Source of the DNA: Pseudo-nitzschia pungens
Taxonomy: Eukaryota; Bacillariophyta; Bacillariophyceae; Bacillariales; Bacillariaceae
DNA: 64,000 nucleotides
Direction: 5' to 3'
Assembly (NCBI GenBank): GCA_037355855.1
Contig: CM074764.1
Location: forward strand, 2,170,001-2,234,000
Below, piece by piece: positions 1-10,981 of this stretch. The position numbers were made by a program, and so were the translations under genes. The notes beneath the pieces were generated by a model. It did no database searches. It saw only the letters and a program-made list of their open reading frames with translations, and had not been told where the DNA came from. Numbering within the stretch: the first letter of the stretch is position 1; every line of letters begins with the position of its first letter.

Positions 1-250
1 ATGGTAAGTGAACCACATCAAGGTTGGAGGAGGTATTAATCATGGATTTGGATTCGTCTAACTGTGCATCATTGACTTGCCTGCTTGCTCCTGATAGGGA
101 GGCGACCGCAACTGCTGATGAAATAGGATGCAACAGCAAATGAAATATAATGCAACGGTGAGTGAAGCACATCAAGATCTGGGGTATTGATAATGGATTT
201 CAATTATTCTAATTCTGCATTGAGTTGCCTGCTTGGTACTGATAGGGAAG
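1..250 (+). repeat. Family A repeat, about two tandem units
   Basis: The sequence repeats almost unchanged at 5993-6245. Each unit carries a GGTAAGTGAACCACATCAAG-type start, a stretch of about 60 bases, and a block reading CTGCTTGCTCCTGATAGGGA. The same family occurs on the opposite strand at about 56.65-57.83 kb. No credible reading frame is present. Confidence 0.85.
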
Positions 251-655
251 AATCAACTTTAATGCGACGGGGCAACTGAAAAATGATGCGACGGGGCAAC
301 TGACACATATCGCAACTCAAAAATGATGGGATCGCAACTGACAAAATGATGCGATTGCAACTGATGAAATATGATGCGATGTGATCGCAACTCAAATATG
401 ATGCGATCGCAACTCAAACAATATGATGCGATCCCAACTGAAATATGATGCGATCGCAACTGAGGAAATATGATGATGCGATCGCAACTGACATATAATG
501 CGATCGCAACTCAAATATGATGCAATCGCAACTGAGGAAATATGATGATGCGATATGATGCGATCGCAACTGAGGAAATATGATGGGATTGGAACTGAAA
601 TATGATCCGATCGCAACTGAAATATGATGGGATCACAACTCAAATATGATATAGG
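251..655. repeat. GCGATCGC-rich short tandem array
   Basis: Imperfect tandem copies of a unit of about 20-22 bases (GATGCGATCGCAACTGAAAT type). The unit holds the 8-base palindrome GCGATCGC or one-base variants. Reading frames here are repeat-encoded and not convincing. A shorter version follows the second family A copy at 6260-6410. Confidence 0.85.
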
Positions 656-1425
656 AAGTAAATTTGTGTGGTGGTGGGAACAAGAAAAAATGAATTGAGA
701 ATAAAATTGTTACTATAAATTCTAAAATTTTTTTGAAAGATTGACTGCGTCCGAAAACTGTTTCGCGACCCATCGCGACCAATCGCGACCCGATCGCGAC
801 CGGATCGCGACTTGTCTAAAAAAAACACGACCCCAATTTTTTATTTCACAACCTTTTTTCCATTATTCTCAACCACATTTCTCCCTTTTCTCAACTCCCC
901 CAACGTGTCGACGGAAATGTTCTGTTCTAGACCCTGACATTCAGTCCCTCTTCACACTTTCATTCCATTTTACACATTTGACACACTTGACTCAACACAA
1001 CAAATAATTTTTAATCCAATTTACTTCAATCAAACCAAAGGGTTACGTCGTGCACCTTTGTGAACTTTTTTTTTCAGTGGTGTCACATCACATACCGGTA
1101 CCCCAGCTAAGAATCGCATCACAAAAACACACACCACCATGCCGAAAGCTTCGTCGGACCCAAGGCACTTTGCCAATGAGCCCAGAATACCCAAGACATT
1201 CCATTGTCGCAACTGCATTGCCTCCGGAAGAAGTAGAAAATCAAAATCCTTCAAGGGATACAAACAAGAATCGAGCCACTTTCACACCTACCGATATGTC
1301 TGTAGAGGACTTTCATTTCACTTGAAGTCCAACATTGATTGCCGAACTTATTATGTTAAGAACGATCTTATGGATTTTATTTCTTCTGCGAAAGCAGAAG
1401 TCACCCTCCCTTCAGTTCGACACCC
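656..1425. other. No recognised gene; CGCGACC-type repeat edge
   Basis: At about 741-815 lies CGTCCGAAAACTGTTTCGCG followed by several ATCGCGACC copies. The first motif is the reverse complement of the ends of the duplicated repeat at 7285-7298 and 7722-7738. A short open stretch at about 1170-1325 (plus strand) could be a gene fragment, but I cannot support it. Confidence 0.5.
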
Positions 1426-1429
1426 CCAC

Positions 1430-2415
1430 CATCACAGCAAGCAGCAGCAACGCGTCGACAATACAGGGAGAGCAGGGGACAGCAAGCAGCAACCATGCGT
1501 CGATAATACAGGGGGGACAGCAAGCAGCAAGCAGCAGGAACGCGTCGATAATACAGGGGGGGACAGCAAGCAGCAACGCGTCGATAATACACCAGGGGAG
1601 ACAGCAAGCAGCAGCAAGCAGCGACGTGTCGACGTGTCGATAATACAGGGGGGACAGCAAGCAGATAGAGGTGCTGAGTGAATGAGCCAATCAAAAAAAT
1701 CGATTTTCCAGTACAAATTGTACAGGGATTTATGTAGAAAAAAAATCTAACACAGCAGCAACAAGGCGTCAATACAAACAGTCAATACAAACAGCAACAC
1801 GTCAATAATACAGGGGGGACAGCAAGCAGCAGCAACGCGTCGATAATACAGGGGGGGGGACAGCAAGCAGCAGCAAGCAGCAATGCGTCAATAATACAGG
1901 GGGGGACAGCAAGCAGCAACGCGTCGATAATACAAACAGCAACGCGTCGATAATACAAACGCGTCGATAATACAGGGGGGACAGCAAGCAGCAAGCAGCA
2001 GCAACGATAATACAGCAGGGGGGACAGCAAGCAGCAAGCAGCAAGCGGCAGCAACGCGTCGATAATACAGGGGGGGACAGCAAGCAGCCGCAAGCAGCAA
2101 GCAGCAACGCGTCGATAATACAGGGGGGGACAGCAAGCAGCAACGCGTCGATAATACAGGGGGGGGACAGCAAGCAGCAACGCGTCGATAATACAGGGGG
2201 GGGGGACAGCAAGCAGCAAGCAGCAACGCGTCGATAATACAGGGGGGGGGGACAGCAAGCAGCAAGCAGCAACGCGTCGATAATACAGGGGGGGACAGCA
2301 AGCAGCAACGCGTCAATAATACAGGGGGCAACAGCAAGCAGCAAGCAGCAACGCGTCGGAAGCCGCAACCACGCGTCGATAATACAGGGGGGACAGCAAG
2401 CAGCAAACAGCAACC
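1430..2415 (+). repeat. 36-bp minisatellite with variable G tract
   Basis: More than 20 head-to-tail copies of a unit close to CGCGTCGATAATACAGGGGG plus GGACAGCAAGCAGCAA. G-tract length and the number of AGC/AGCA triplets vary between copies. Copies broken at about 1690-1790 flank an AT-rich insert. Long frames on both strands exist only because the unit lacks stops. The same unit recurs on the opposite strand at 63.0-63.2 kb. Confidence 0.95.
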
Positions 2416-2469
2416 ACCTATATTTTAAAAGCAGAAAATACGAGAATATTTTTAACGAACTACGCATAC

Positions 2470-3062
2470 CTTGTGTTTGTCGTCGTCCCTCCCTGTTCCG
2501 ATCGGTGTTCATCGTCGTCCCTCCTTGTTCCAATCGGTGTTCGTCGTCCCTCCTCCTTGTTCCGATCGGTGTTCGTCGTCCCTCCTCCTTGTTCCGATCG
2601 GAATTCGTCGTCCCTCCTTGTTGTTCCGATCGGTGTTCGTCGTCCCTCCTTGTTCCAATCGGTGTTCGTCGTCCCTCCGTTCGTCATCCCTCCCTGTTCG
2701 AATCGGTGTTTGTCGTCTCTCCTTGTTCCGATCGGTGTTCGTTGTCCCTCCCTGTTCCGATTGGAATTCGTCGTCCCTCCTTGTTCCGATCGGTGTTTGT
2801 ACAAAATAAACAACAGTCCGTTAGTTCCCCCGTCGTCCCTCCTTGTTCCGATAGTCTGCTTCGTCCCACCTTGTTCCGATCGTACCTTTCGTCCCTCCTT
2901 GTTCCGCTCGTCGTCGTCGTCCCTCGTGTCGTCGTCGTCCCTCGCTTCGTCGTCGTCCCTTGCGTCGTCGTCCTCTCTCGCGTCGTCGTCCTCTCTCGCG
3001 TCGTCGTCCCACCTTGTTCCGATCGTACCTTTCGTCCCTCCTTGTTCCAATCGTCGTCGTAT
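2470..3062 (+). repeat. 29-bp minisatellite (GTCGTCCCTCCTTGTTCCGA type)
   Basis: Tandem units of about 29 bases: GTTCGTCGTCCCTCCTTGTT followed by CCGATCGGT. The second half (about 2900-3010) decays to short GTCGTCGTCCCTC units. Long ORFs in all frames are repeat artefacts. Confidence 0.95.
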
Positions 3063-3780
3063 TTGATTTTCGTCGCGCGTTGTACTCGTAGATATCTGGG
3101 TAAGCCAGGTGACCCAAGGTCTGCAGCCCACCCGATCTTGATAGCAAAAGATAACAGGAAGGATTTCAAGAATGGCCAGTTCTTTACTTTCTTTGCCATT
3201 AACTCTCCAAGATGGTACCAGGCGCCTTGATCCCACTTTCAACTGGACCGGCCAGAAAATTCCAACAACGAAAATTATGAAAATTATGACACATACTGTA
3301 GGAGGGAGATGTGGGGCGGAAAATCGATTTTGTGACGAACCACAAAATTCACCGCGATGCTGCACCTAATGTACGTAGCTAACAGTACTGTTTGTACAGG
3401 CCAAGAAAAAAATGACAGCAATGTACGTAGGTTATGGTACTAAGTCTACAGGCTGAGCAAGAGGGAAAAAATGACAGATGTACCTAGTGGTACGTACCGA
3501 CCTTACCCATACAGTGGGGATGTGTAGGTTTCCAGTAGGGTGTATACTATACGTACTATACGTACGGTACTGGTACAAATCTTTTGGCGCAAAGTGGTGG
3601 AGGTACGGTAACTTACTGCTGGTACATATTACACAGGATGAGCCTTCCCCGAGATGGTAGTAGCATTATAAGATATAGAGACCACCCTTTCCACAGTACT
3701 AGTACACACTAATAGTGGCACAATACAATGCATGTATAAGTGTGGTGTTGTTGGTTCAAGTCCCATCATGAAAATGCCTT
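3063..3780. other. No recognised gene
   Basis: A mixed stretch between the 29-bp array and the 181-bp satellite. It contains GTAC-rich microrepeats and duplicated ATGTACGTAG motifs (3370-3430). Short open frames at 3090-3370 on both strands show no recognisable domain. Confidence 0.4.
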
Positions 3781-5625
3781 TTGCTACATCACGATTCCAT
3801 AGCAATATTTTTGCTGCGAAGCACATGTCACTAAGTGATCTATTCAGTTATTCAATGGTGACATCCATACCATTGGTGATTTTTGAATACTTCTTTTTGA
3901 ATAGTCTTGCCCATGCATAGGATGAGAAATATTCACACTGGAACCACACAGATACTGACCACATTCATTCAGATATTTGATTTTACAGTAGTTTCTACTA
4001 AAGGCTGCGGTACTGGGCCAAATATTAATTATTCAGTGGTGATACCCAAACTATTGGTGATTTTTGATTATTTCTTTTTGAATAGTCTTGCCCATGCATA
4101 AGATGAGAAATATTTACACTGGAATCATACAAATACTGACCAGATTCATTCAGATATGTGATTTGGTACTTTTTTCTAGTAAATTTTCCAGTATTGGACC
4201 AAATATTAATTACTCATTGGTGACACCCATACCATGGGTGATTTTTGAATACTTCTTTTTGAATACTCTTGCCCATGGATAGGATGAGAAATATTCACAC
4301 TGGAATCACACAAATATTGACCAGATTCATTCAGATATGTGATTTGGTACTTTTTTCTAGTGAATTCTCCAGTAGTTAACCAAATATCAATTATTCAGTG
4401 GTGACATCCAAACTATTGGTGATTTTTGATTATTTCTTTTTGAATAGTCTTGCCCATGCATAAGATGAGAAATATTTACACTGGAATCATACAAATACTG
4501 ACCAGATTCATTCAGATATGTGATTTGGTACTTTTTTCTAGTAAATTTTCCAGTATTGGACCAAATATTAATTACTCATTGGTGACACCCATACCATGGG
4601 TGATTTTTGAATACTTCTTTTTGAATACTCTTGCCCATGGATAGGATGAGAAATATTCACACTGGAATCACACAAATATTGACCAGATTCATTCAGATAT
4701 GTGATTTGGTACTTTTTTCTAGTGAATTCTCCAGTAGTTAACCAAATATCAATTATTCAGTGGTGACATCCAAACTATTGGTGATTTTTGAATACTTCTT
4801 TTTGAATAGTCTTGCCCATGCATAGGATGAGAAATATTCACACTGGAATCACACAAATATTGGCCACATTCATTCAGATATGTGATTTGGTAGTTTTTTC
4901 TAGTAAATGCCGCAGTACTCCTGGGCCAAACATTAATTTATTTGTGGTGACACCCAAACTATTGGTGATTTTTGATTACTTCTTTTTCAATAGTCTTGCC
5001 CATGCATAGAATGAGGAATTTTCACACTGGAATCACTGAAATACTGAACAGATTCATTCTGATATGTGATTTGGTAATTTTTTCTAGTAAATTTTCCACT
5101 AGTGGACCAAATATTAATTATTCAGTGCTGACACCCAAACTATTGGTGATTTTTGAATACTTCTTTTTGCATACTCTTGCCCATGCATGAGATGAGAAAT
5201 ATTCACACTGGAATCACACAAATATTGGCCACATTCATTCAGATATGTGATTTGGTACTTTTTTCTAGTAAATTCCGCGGTACTGGACCAAATATTAATT
5301 ATTCAGTGCTGACACCCAAATTATTGGTGATTTTTGAATACTTCTTTTTAAATACTCTTGCCCATGCACAGTATGAGGAACATTCACACTGGAATCACAC
5401 AAATACTGACCACATTCATTCAGATATGTGATTTTACAGTATTTTCTACTAAATGTCGCAGTACTGGGCCAAACATTAATTATTCAGTGGTGACACCCAA
5501 ACTATTGGTGATTTTTGAATACTTCTTTTTGAATAGTCTTGCCCATGCATAGGATGAGAAATATTCACACTGGAATCACACAAAGAATGGCCAGATTCAT
5601 TCAGATATTTGATTTGATGGTATAT
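3781..5625 (+). repeat. 181-bp satellite array, about ten copies
   Basis: Head-to-tail 181-base AT-rich monomers, each with GGTGATTTTTGAATACTTCT and CTTGCCCATGCATAGGATGA. 181 is 3x60+1, so each monomer shifts frame and produces overlapping 64-residue frames; I treat these as artefacts. A higher-order two-monomer period of 362 bases is visible between about 4088 and 4810. The first copy is diverged. A solo monomer lies at 33.67-33.82 kb and an inverted array at 58.1-59.3 kb. Confidence 0.95.
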
Positions 5626-5992
5626 TCACTGAGGTAGTACTGTTCTTGCTGCTTGTAGTAGTAGTACAGTTATACACTGCTGCTACATACTACTGCAGTG
5701 CGTAGGTAGTAGTACATAAGAGGCAGTCCAAAATTATGGCGCAGCGGGGCTGGCTCTCTGTGGTTTAGGTGGCGCGTGATATCACCATCATCAGCTTTCT
5801 ACTGGTTTCTACTATTACTTCAGTACGGTACATACTACTACTAGTAGTAACTCTACTGCTATCATGTAGAAGAAATCAATTCTCGGCAAACACATGCATG
5901 ACAGAAAATGCATGTGTCGTAAATCTTACTTCACATAATTTTGGGTCGGAACGGAACAAGAAAGACGGCAACTGAAATATAATGAGATGGAA
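5626..5992. other. Spacer between satellite and family A, no gene
   Basis: TAC/GTA-rich sequence. It includes AAAATTATGGCGC near 5732, which also appears inverted at about 57.92 kb in the matching position between the inverted satellite and family A arrays. Confidence 0.4.
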
Positions 5993-6412
5993 ATGGTAAG
6001 TGAACCACATCAAGGTTGGAGGAGGTATTAATCATGGATTTGGATTCGTCTAACTGTGCATCATTGACTTGCCTGCTTGCTCCTGATAGGGAGGCGACCG
6101 CAACTGCTGATGAAATAGGATGCAACGGCAAATGAAATATAATGCAACGGTGAGTGAAGCACATCAAGATCTGGGGTATTGATAATGGATTTCAATTGTT
6201 CTAATTCTGCATTGAGTTGCCTGGTTGCTACTGATAGGGAAGAATCAACTTTAATTCGACGGGGCAACTGAAAAAGGATGCGAAAAATGATGCGAAAAAT
6301 GATGCGACGGGGCAACTGACACATATTGCGATCGCAAGACAAATATGATGGGATCGCAACTGACAAAATGATGCGATTGCAACTGATGAAATATGATGCG
6401 ATGTGAGGAGAC
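5993..6412 (+). repeat. Family A repeat plus short GCGATC array
   Basis: Near-identical to 1-370. It differs by short insertions (extra GATGCGAAAAAT copies at about 6277-6305) and then diverges at about 6410. Confidence 0.9.
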
Positions 6413-6489
6413 CTTTACTGGCAGTACAGATACCGGTATGGATGAAATTATCACGATGACCATTATTTAAAAATCGTTTGAACCAAAAT

Positions 6490-6800
6490 TTGTGTGGTGT
6501 GCATGAGGACGAAGACGATCGGAGCAAAGAGCAACGACGATTTCAAGGACGACGAAGACGATCGAAGCGAAGAGCAACGACGATTTCAGAGAGGACGACG
6601 AAGCCAATCAAAGCGAAGAGCAACGACAATTTCAGAGAGGACGACGATTTCAGGGAGGACGACGAAGAGGAAGGCGACTTCAGGGAGGACGAAGACGATC
6701 GAAGCGAGAAGCAACGACGACTTCAAGGACGACGAAGACAAGGACGATCGAAACGAAGAGCGACGACGATTTCAAGGACGACGACTTCTTTTAACGAACC
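6490..6800 (+). repeat. Degenerate purine-rich repeat (GACGACGAAGACGATC type)
   Basis: Short imperfect repeats of AGCGAAGAGCAACGACGATT and AGGGAGGACGACG. Both open frames encode only low-complexity Arg/Glu/Asp sequence. Confidence 0.75.
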
Positions 6801-6894
6801 AAAATTTGTGTGTGCGTGTGTGAGAAAATTGAACAGAGAATAAACAATTATTAGAGTAATATCAATATTTATCAAAAGAAAGACTTATATTTTG

Positions 6895-7738
6895 CATCAT
6901 AGTGTTTCAAAATTTTTTTTCATGGGGGTCGCGATTCCTGGGCTTCGGGTAATAATTGTGATTTTTGTGATGAATTTCTTGAGGGGTGTGATGGGAAATA
7001 CTTTGTGTCGGGATGAGAAATCAATTTTTGGGAGTGAATTTCTGCAACAGTCTCATAATATATAAAGATGGTAGGGTCGGTAATAATGAGTCAGATTGAA
7101 AAAAAAAATTGGGTCGAGTTTGAATTTTATTTTTTTTTCTCGTAATTCTCGTAATTGAGGTAGTAACTGGGTCGCGATTGGGGGTTGCGAATCGGGAGAG
7201 AGCTAGGAATCGAGCTACGTCAAAATGAGCCAGGAATAAATCGCGACCCCCCTAAATAAATTCTTGGGAGGGGTCGCGAAACAGTTTTCGGACGTGGTTT
7301 TGCATCACAGTAATACAGAATTTCTTAGGTGAGGGTCGCAATTCGTGTGAGGAGAGGGGTCGCGATTTCTGGAGTAGTCCATAATTTTTGTGAAGAATTT
7401 TTTGAATGTATGCTGGAATTTCTTGAGGGGTGTGCCGGAAATAATTTGTGTTGTGTTCAAAAAAAAGAATTAATTTTTTTGAAAAAAGCACGAGAAAATT
7501 AGAATGGGGTTGATTAATTTGATTAAGTGACTGAAGAAAATATTTGAGTCTTAAAAAAAAATTGGGTCTTGTTTGAATTTTTTCTCTTTTTCTTGGAATT
7601 GAGGTAGTTATGCGGTCGCGATTGGGGTTGCGAATCGCGAGAGGGCTACAAATGGAGCTACGTCGAAATGAGCCAGGAATAAATCGCGACCCCCCCAAAT
7701 AAATTCTTGGGAGGGGTCGCGAACCAGTTTTCGGACGC
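6895..7738 (-). repeat. Direct duplication of about 435 bp with CGCGACC motifs
   Basis: Two diverged tandem copies (about 6895-7298 and 7299-7738). Each ends in GAGCCAGGAATAAATCGCGA, then TAAATTCTTGGGAGGGGTCG, then an AGTTTTCGGACG terminus. The terminus matches the reverse complement of the motif at about 743. The ORF within it is not domain-bearing. Confidence 0.8.
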
Positions 7739-7761
7739 CTATGTATACGTACTATGTAGTA

Positions 7762-7816
7762 GGAGTTGAACGAGCGCGTAGCGCGCGCAACTAGGGTTGC
7801 ATTTTAGACATACGGT
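7762..7816 (+). repeat. Flanking direct repeat with palindromic core, left copy
   Basis: About 55 bases nearly identical to 10764-10818. It contains a 29-base imperfect palindrome at 7764-7792 (core GAGCGCGTAGCGCGCGC). Tyrosine recombinases act on inverted-repeat core sites, so this may be an att-like junction of the Crypton-like element. Confidence 0.65.
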
Positions 7817-10249
7817 GTTGGTATGATTACAATATGCAACTAAAAGAATGAGTACCAGAAAACATGTAGAATTTCTACATGGGCTCATTTGGCGCGCGCA
7901 AAACTCATTTGGTTACATTTGGTTACATTCTCTCACTCAGATGGGTGTCAGCGATGCCTAAGACCGTTAGAACGCATCACAAAAATATTTCCAAGTCAAA
8001 AACTCAGAACACCGTGTAAAATCACGTGATAAAAATTGACATCGATTCTTTTTTTAAATGTTATCTGATTTTACTTGACATCTCGTCGGCCAATCTGAAG
8101 AGCAGATCCACAGACCGACAAGGGTAACAACAATAAACTTGAAATAATTAAACATGCCTTAGCAGCAACAACAGGGGTACTTCCCCTATCCAACAAACAA
8201 CAATCAGCAACAGCGCCTCAGCAAAGCCGCGGATCTGGACCATTTTTGTTGTCGTCCCGGATCAAATTGATTAGACGTGTCATCGACCCGTCCCCGAAGA
8301 CACAACGGAGCTTATTACATGCTGTGTTGAGGTCATTTCCCCTATCCAGCAAGCGCTCTACAGCATCCCATATCAGCTTCCTTCTTGCATATTTATACTT
8401 GCAGCGTCCCCTCTCTCTTCTAGTGAAGTCCCTTGCTGGCTTCCGACCACCGATGCCGTTCTGATACTCGTCCCACATTGCTTCGATGGTTCGCGGATGC
8501 GGAAACAGAGTAGCAGGCTTTCCAGGATTTGAAACACCTAGTGGTACAGCGCGTCTTGCCACTGCTCCTCCTCCAGCTCTCCTAGCAGGAGCAACCGATA
8601 ATCCACGAACGATTCCAAGAAGCGTTCACAACTGTCGCTTTATCTCTGCAATCTCGGACAACTGGTGGTTCTTTACCTCTGCCACATTAGTTTGTATAGT
8701 ACAGATCTTTGCATAAATTGCATTCCTCCACTCTTGTCCTCCTCTTCCAAATCCACCAGTCTCTCTGTCCTCTGTATCCTCATCAGGAACCTCATCCATG
8801 TGCACGACACCATCGTTGTTCGAAGGGATGATTCGAATCTGTTTGATCGGGTTGTTCCCATCGATCTCTCTACTGGCGTTTGATGCAGTGTATCTATTAA
8901 CAATCCTCTGTTGCAAGTCAGGGGGAACTAAGTCAGCAGCAGTAGCATCAAAGCATGCCCAAAGCAGAGGCTTTGCAAGGATGGCGGGGACGCCTCTCCC
9001 AAACGTTCCCCGAATCGCTGGAGTTACAGACGCCACAAGCCAGTCCGCCGTCACATTGCTGGAGTCCTTCTCCTTGTAAAAACAGATCCCTCTGTGGCAA
9101 AGCTTGCTTCCAGAGTTAATATCCGGCCAATCCAACTGGATTTCCAAGTATCGGTCTTGCATCGACTTGGTCCTCCATCTAGCTCTATAGTTGACATCAT
9201 CCTTTGCAGCGCCACAGCGTCGGGACATAGTAGTTGCCCACTTCTTAACAGAGTGTGTCCCTAGTTGCTTGCTTCCGGCATATCGAAACCGGCCACCATC
9301 TAGTACTGCTTTCATTCCTCTTTGGTATGCAAACTTGCAGATGTCAGCCTCTTTGTCTTGTTGTTTCGTTGGAGATCCAGCGTTCGAATCTCCCTCAGCA
9401 AAGAGCCACTGACTGAGACGCCCAGCTCCATGGGTAAGCCATGTCTCTAGATAGACAGCAAGACCAAGCAATACACAGAACCGGGGATCCATGGAGCCCA
9501 TCAGCAACTGTAGGGGACAGTCCTTCTCCTCATGTACGTTCTTTGACCACCTCATCTGTGCAGTTAGATACCCTGGATAGGTTAAACTCTCTTGCAGGCT
9601 CTTCTTCCTCACGTGCGACGTATCGTCTCCTCTTGCAATAAAATGGAGCTGAAACTTCAGCATTGCGAGGTGGCGCAAGTTTGTGATAGTAGGAGTTGGT
9701 CCAATCAGATCTAGCATTTGGAGAAACTCATCCATCGTAAAAGCTCTGTCAGCTTGTCCTTCCTTACCCAGCAATCGCGCCTCCTTCTTCTTGACAGCTT
9801 TGATAAGATTGTTAATTTTCTTTGACTTAGTGGGATTCCCCTCCTCTTTTGCGTCATCCCAATTTGCACTGACTGGCATGAAATAGGAGATCGATTTCTT
9901 CCAGAACTCCAGGGTAGACGCTCTTGCGTAGTATGGATTGTCCTCCGGGCCGGGATCTGCCAGTCCATATGCCCTGTAACACATCCAGCTGTAGATGTGC
10001 TCCGGTTCGACAATAGAGAGTTCAGCGTTTGTAAATACCTTGTTGCTGGGGTGGATGATCCCTGTAAAGTGGCTCATCATCTCAAGCAGTATGGCATGAT
10101 ATCTCAATATCTGTGTGGGCGCATTGACGTCATTGGGGAGGTTTGGTGGTCCAAGGTTCTCCCGACGGGGAATAACGGGACGAGGGGGGCGATCCCCCTC
10201 ATTTTGTTGTTCGACGGGTTCTTCTTCTTCTTCTTCTTCTTCTTCTTCG

Positions 10250-10290
<41 letters not shown>

Positions 10291-10794
10291 AGGAGGGGGA
10301 GCAGGACGAGCAGGGGGGGGTTCTACATCTGCCACCTCTCTCCTGGCTTCTTCACTCCTACTGCTATTATTAAGACGCTCCTGATCAGTGGCAGTTAAGG
10401 GGAATGCAGCTGCGAATGCTACGGCGTTTCGGGCTGCGTCCGCTGCTTGTTGCCTGAGCCTTGCGCGCCTCTCACTTTGCCGGACAGCTCTTGGATTCAT
10501 AGACAGTTGCCTTGGCATGCTGCTGCTGTTTTTGGGCAAAAAATAGTGAGGAGATAGTGAATTTTGTGAAGTACACGGAGAGGCGCTTGACAGAATGTTC
10601 TGCGATAGACAAGCCATCCTCAATTTAGAAACGCAACGGAAGGGTTGCGCACCTCGTGTTAAAATACGGAGGAAAAAACTACTGTTTACACAATCTTAGG
10701 GGGGTCTGGAGCGCAACCCATACTGTACTCATAGAGGCCAAAAAACGTTCCTGAATGAGACGTGGAGTTGCACGAGCGCGTAGCGCGCGCAACT
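7764..10794 (-). mobile_element. Crypton-like tyrosine-recombinase element
   Basis: The body encodes a tyrosine recombinase with a GCR1_C-like DNA-binding tail, on the minus strand, between two direct repeats with palindromic cores. No terminal inverted repeats are seen, as expected for Cryptons. The noncoding 3' part (about 7811-8240) is homologous to the sequence on both sides of the Ty3 element at 45.65-45.83 and 51.72-51.94 kb, so this family has at least two copies in the window. Exact ends are uncertain. In the second copy homology starts at TACGGTGTTGGTAT, just inside the palindrome, so the palindromes may be host target sequence rather than element termini. Confidence 0.7.
8218..10617 (-). 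pseudogene. Crypton tyrosine recombinase with in-frame TGA
   Basis: An ATG at 10617 opens a 663-residue frame with an N-terminal Ala16/Glu10 low-complexity stretch. The recombinase core follows: IARGDD (box I Arg), MRWSKNV, GTHSVKKWATTMSRR, a conserved RARWR, and RYLE as the candidate nucleophile (about Tyr490). The usual HxxR motif reads HSVK, so the second catalytic Arg is Lys. The frame stops at TGA (8626-8628) but stays open in the same frame to 8218. That tail encodes a GCR1_C-like DNA-binding domain (MWDEYQNGIGG, then KYARRKLIWDAVERL). One stop and one active-site change argue for early decay. Stop readthrough is the alternative. Confidence 0.8.
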
Positions 10795-10818
10795 ACGGTT
10801 GCATTTTAGGTATACGGT
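10764..10818 (+). repeat. Flanking direct repeat with palindromic core, right copy
   Basis: Matches 7762-7816 with a few mismatches. The 29-base core (10766-10794) pairs at ten of the outer twelve positions. It lies about 165 bases upstream of the thiolase start, so the Crypton-like element abuts that gene's promoter. Confidence 0.65.
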
Positions 10819-10981
10819 ACCGGTACAGACTCTGTTTGCATTCAGACTCGTAATTTACGGTGGGCAACAATCATCACAACATCACAACCCTCAATCAATA
10901 CACAAAATATTCTCAACATATACAATAATATTATCATACACAGCAATCCGTATAGTACCGTACTTCTTAGGAGACTATAGC

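Noticed and set aside
1401..2533. Long minus-strand frames rich in Cys, Leu and Ala
   Set aside because: They exist only because the 36-bp minisatellite lacks stops; all frames look alike and carry no domain.
3735..3775. tRNA-like GGTTCAAGTCCC box
   Set aside because: No pairing T stem, acceptor stem or anticodon arm could be formed around it.
3732..5552. Series of about 64-residue plus-strand ORFs
   Set aside because: Each is one 181-bp satellite monomer read through; a 181-base period shifts frame each time, so no continuous gene exists.
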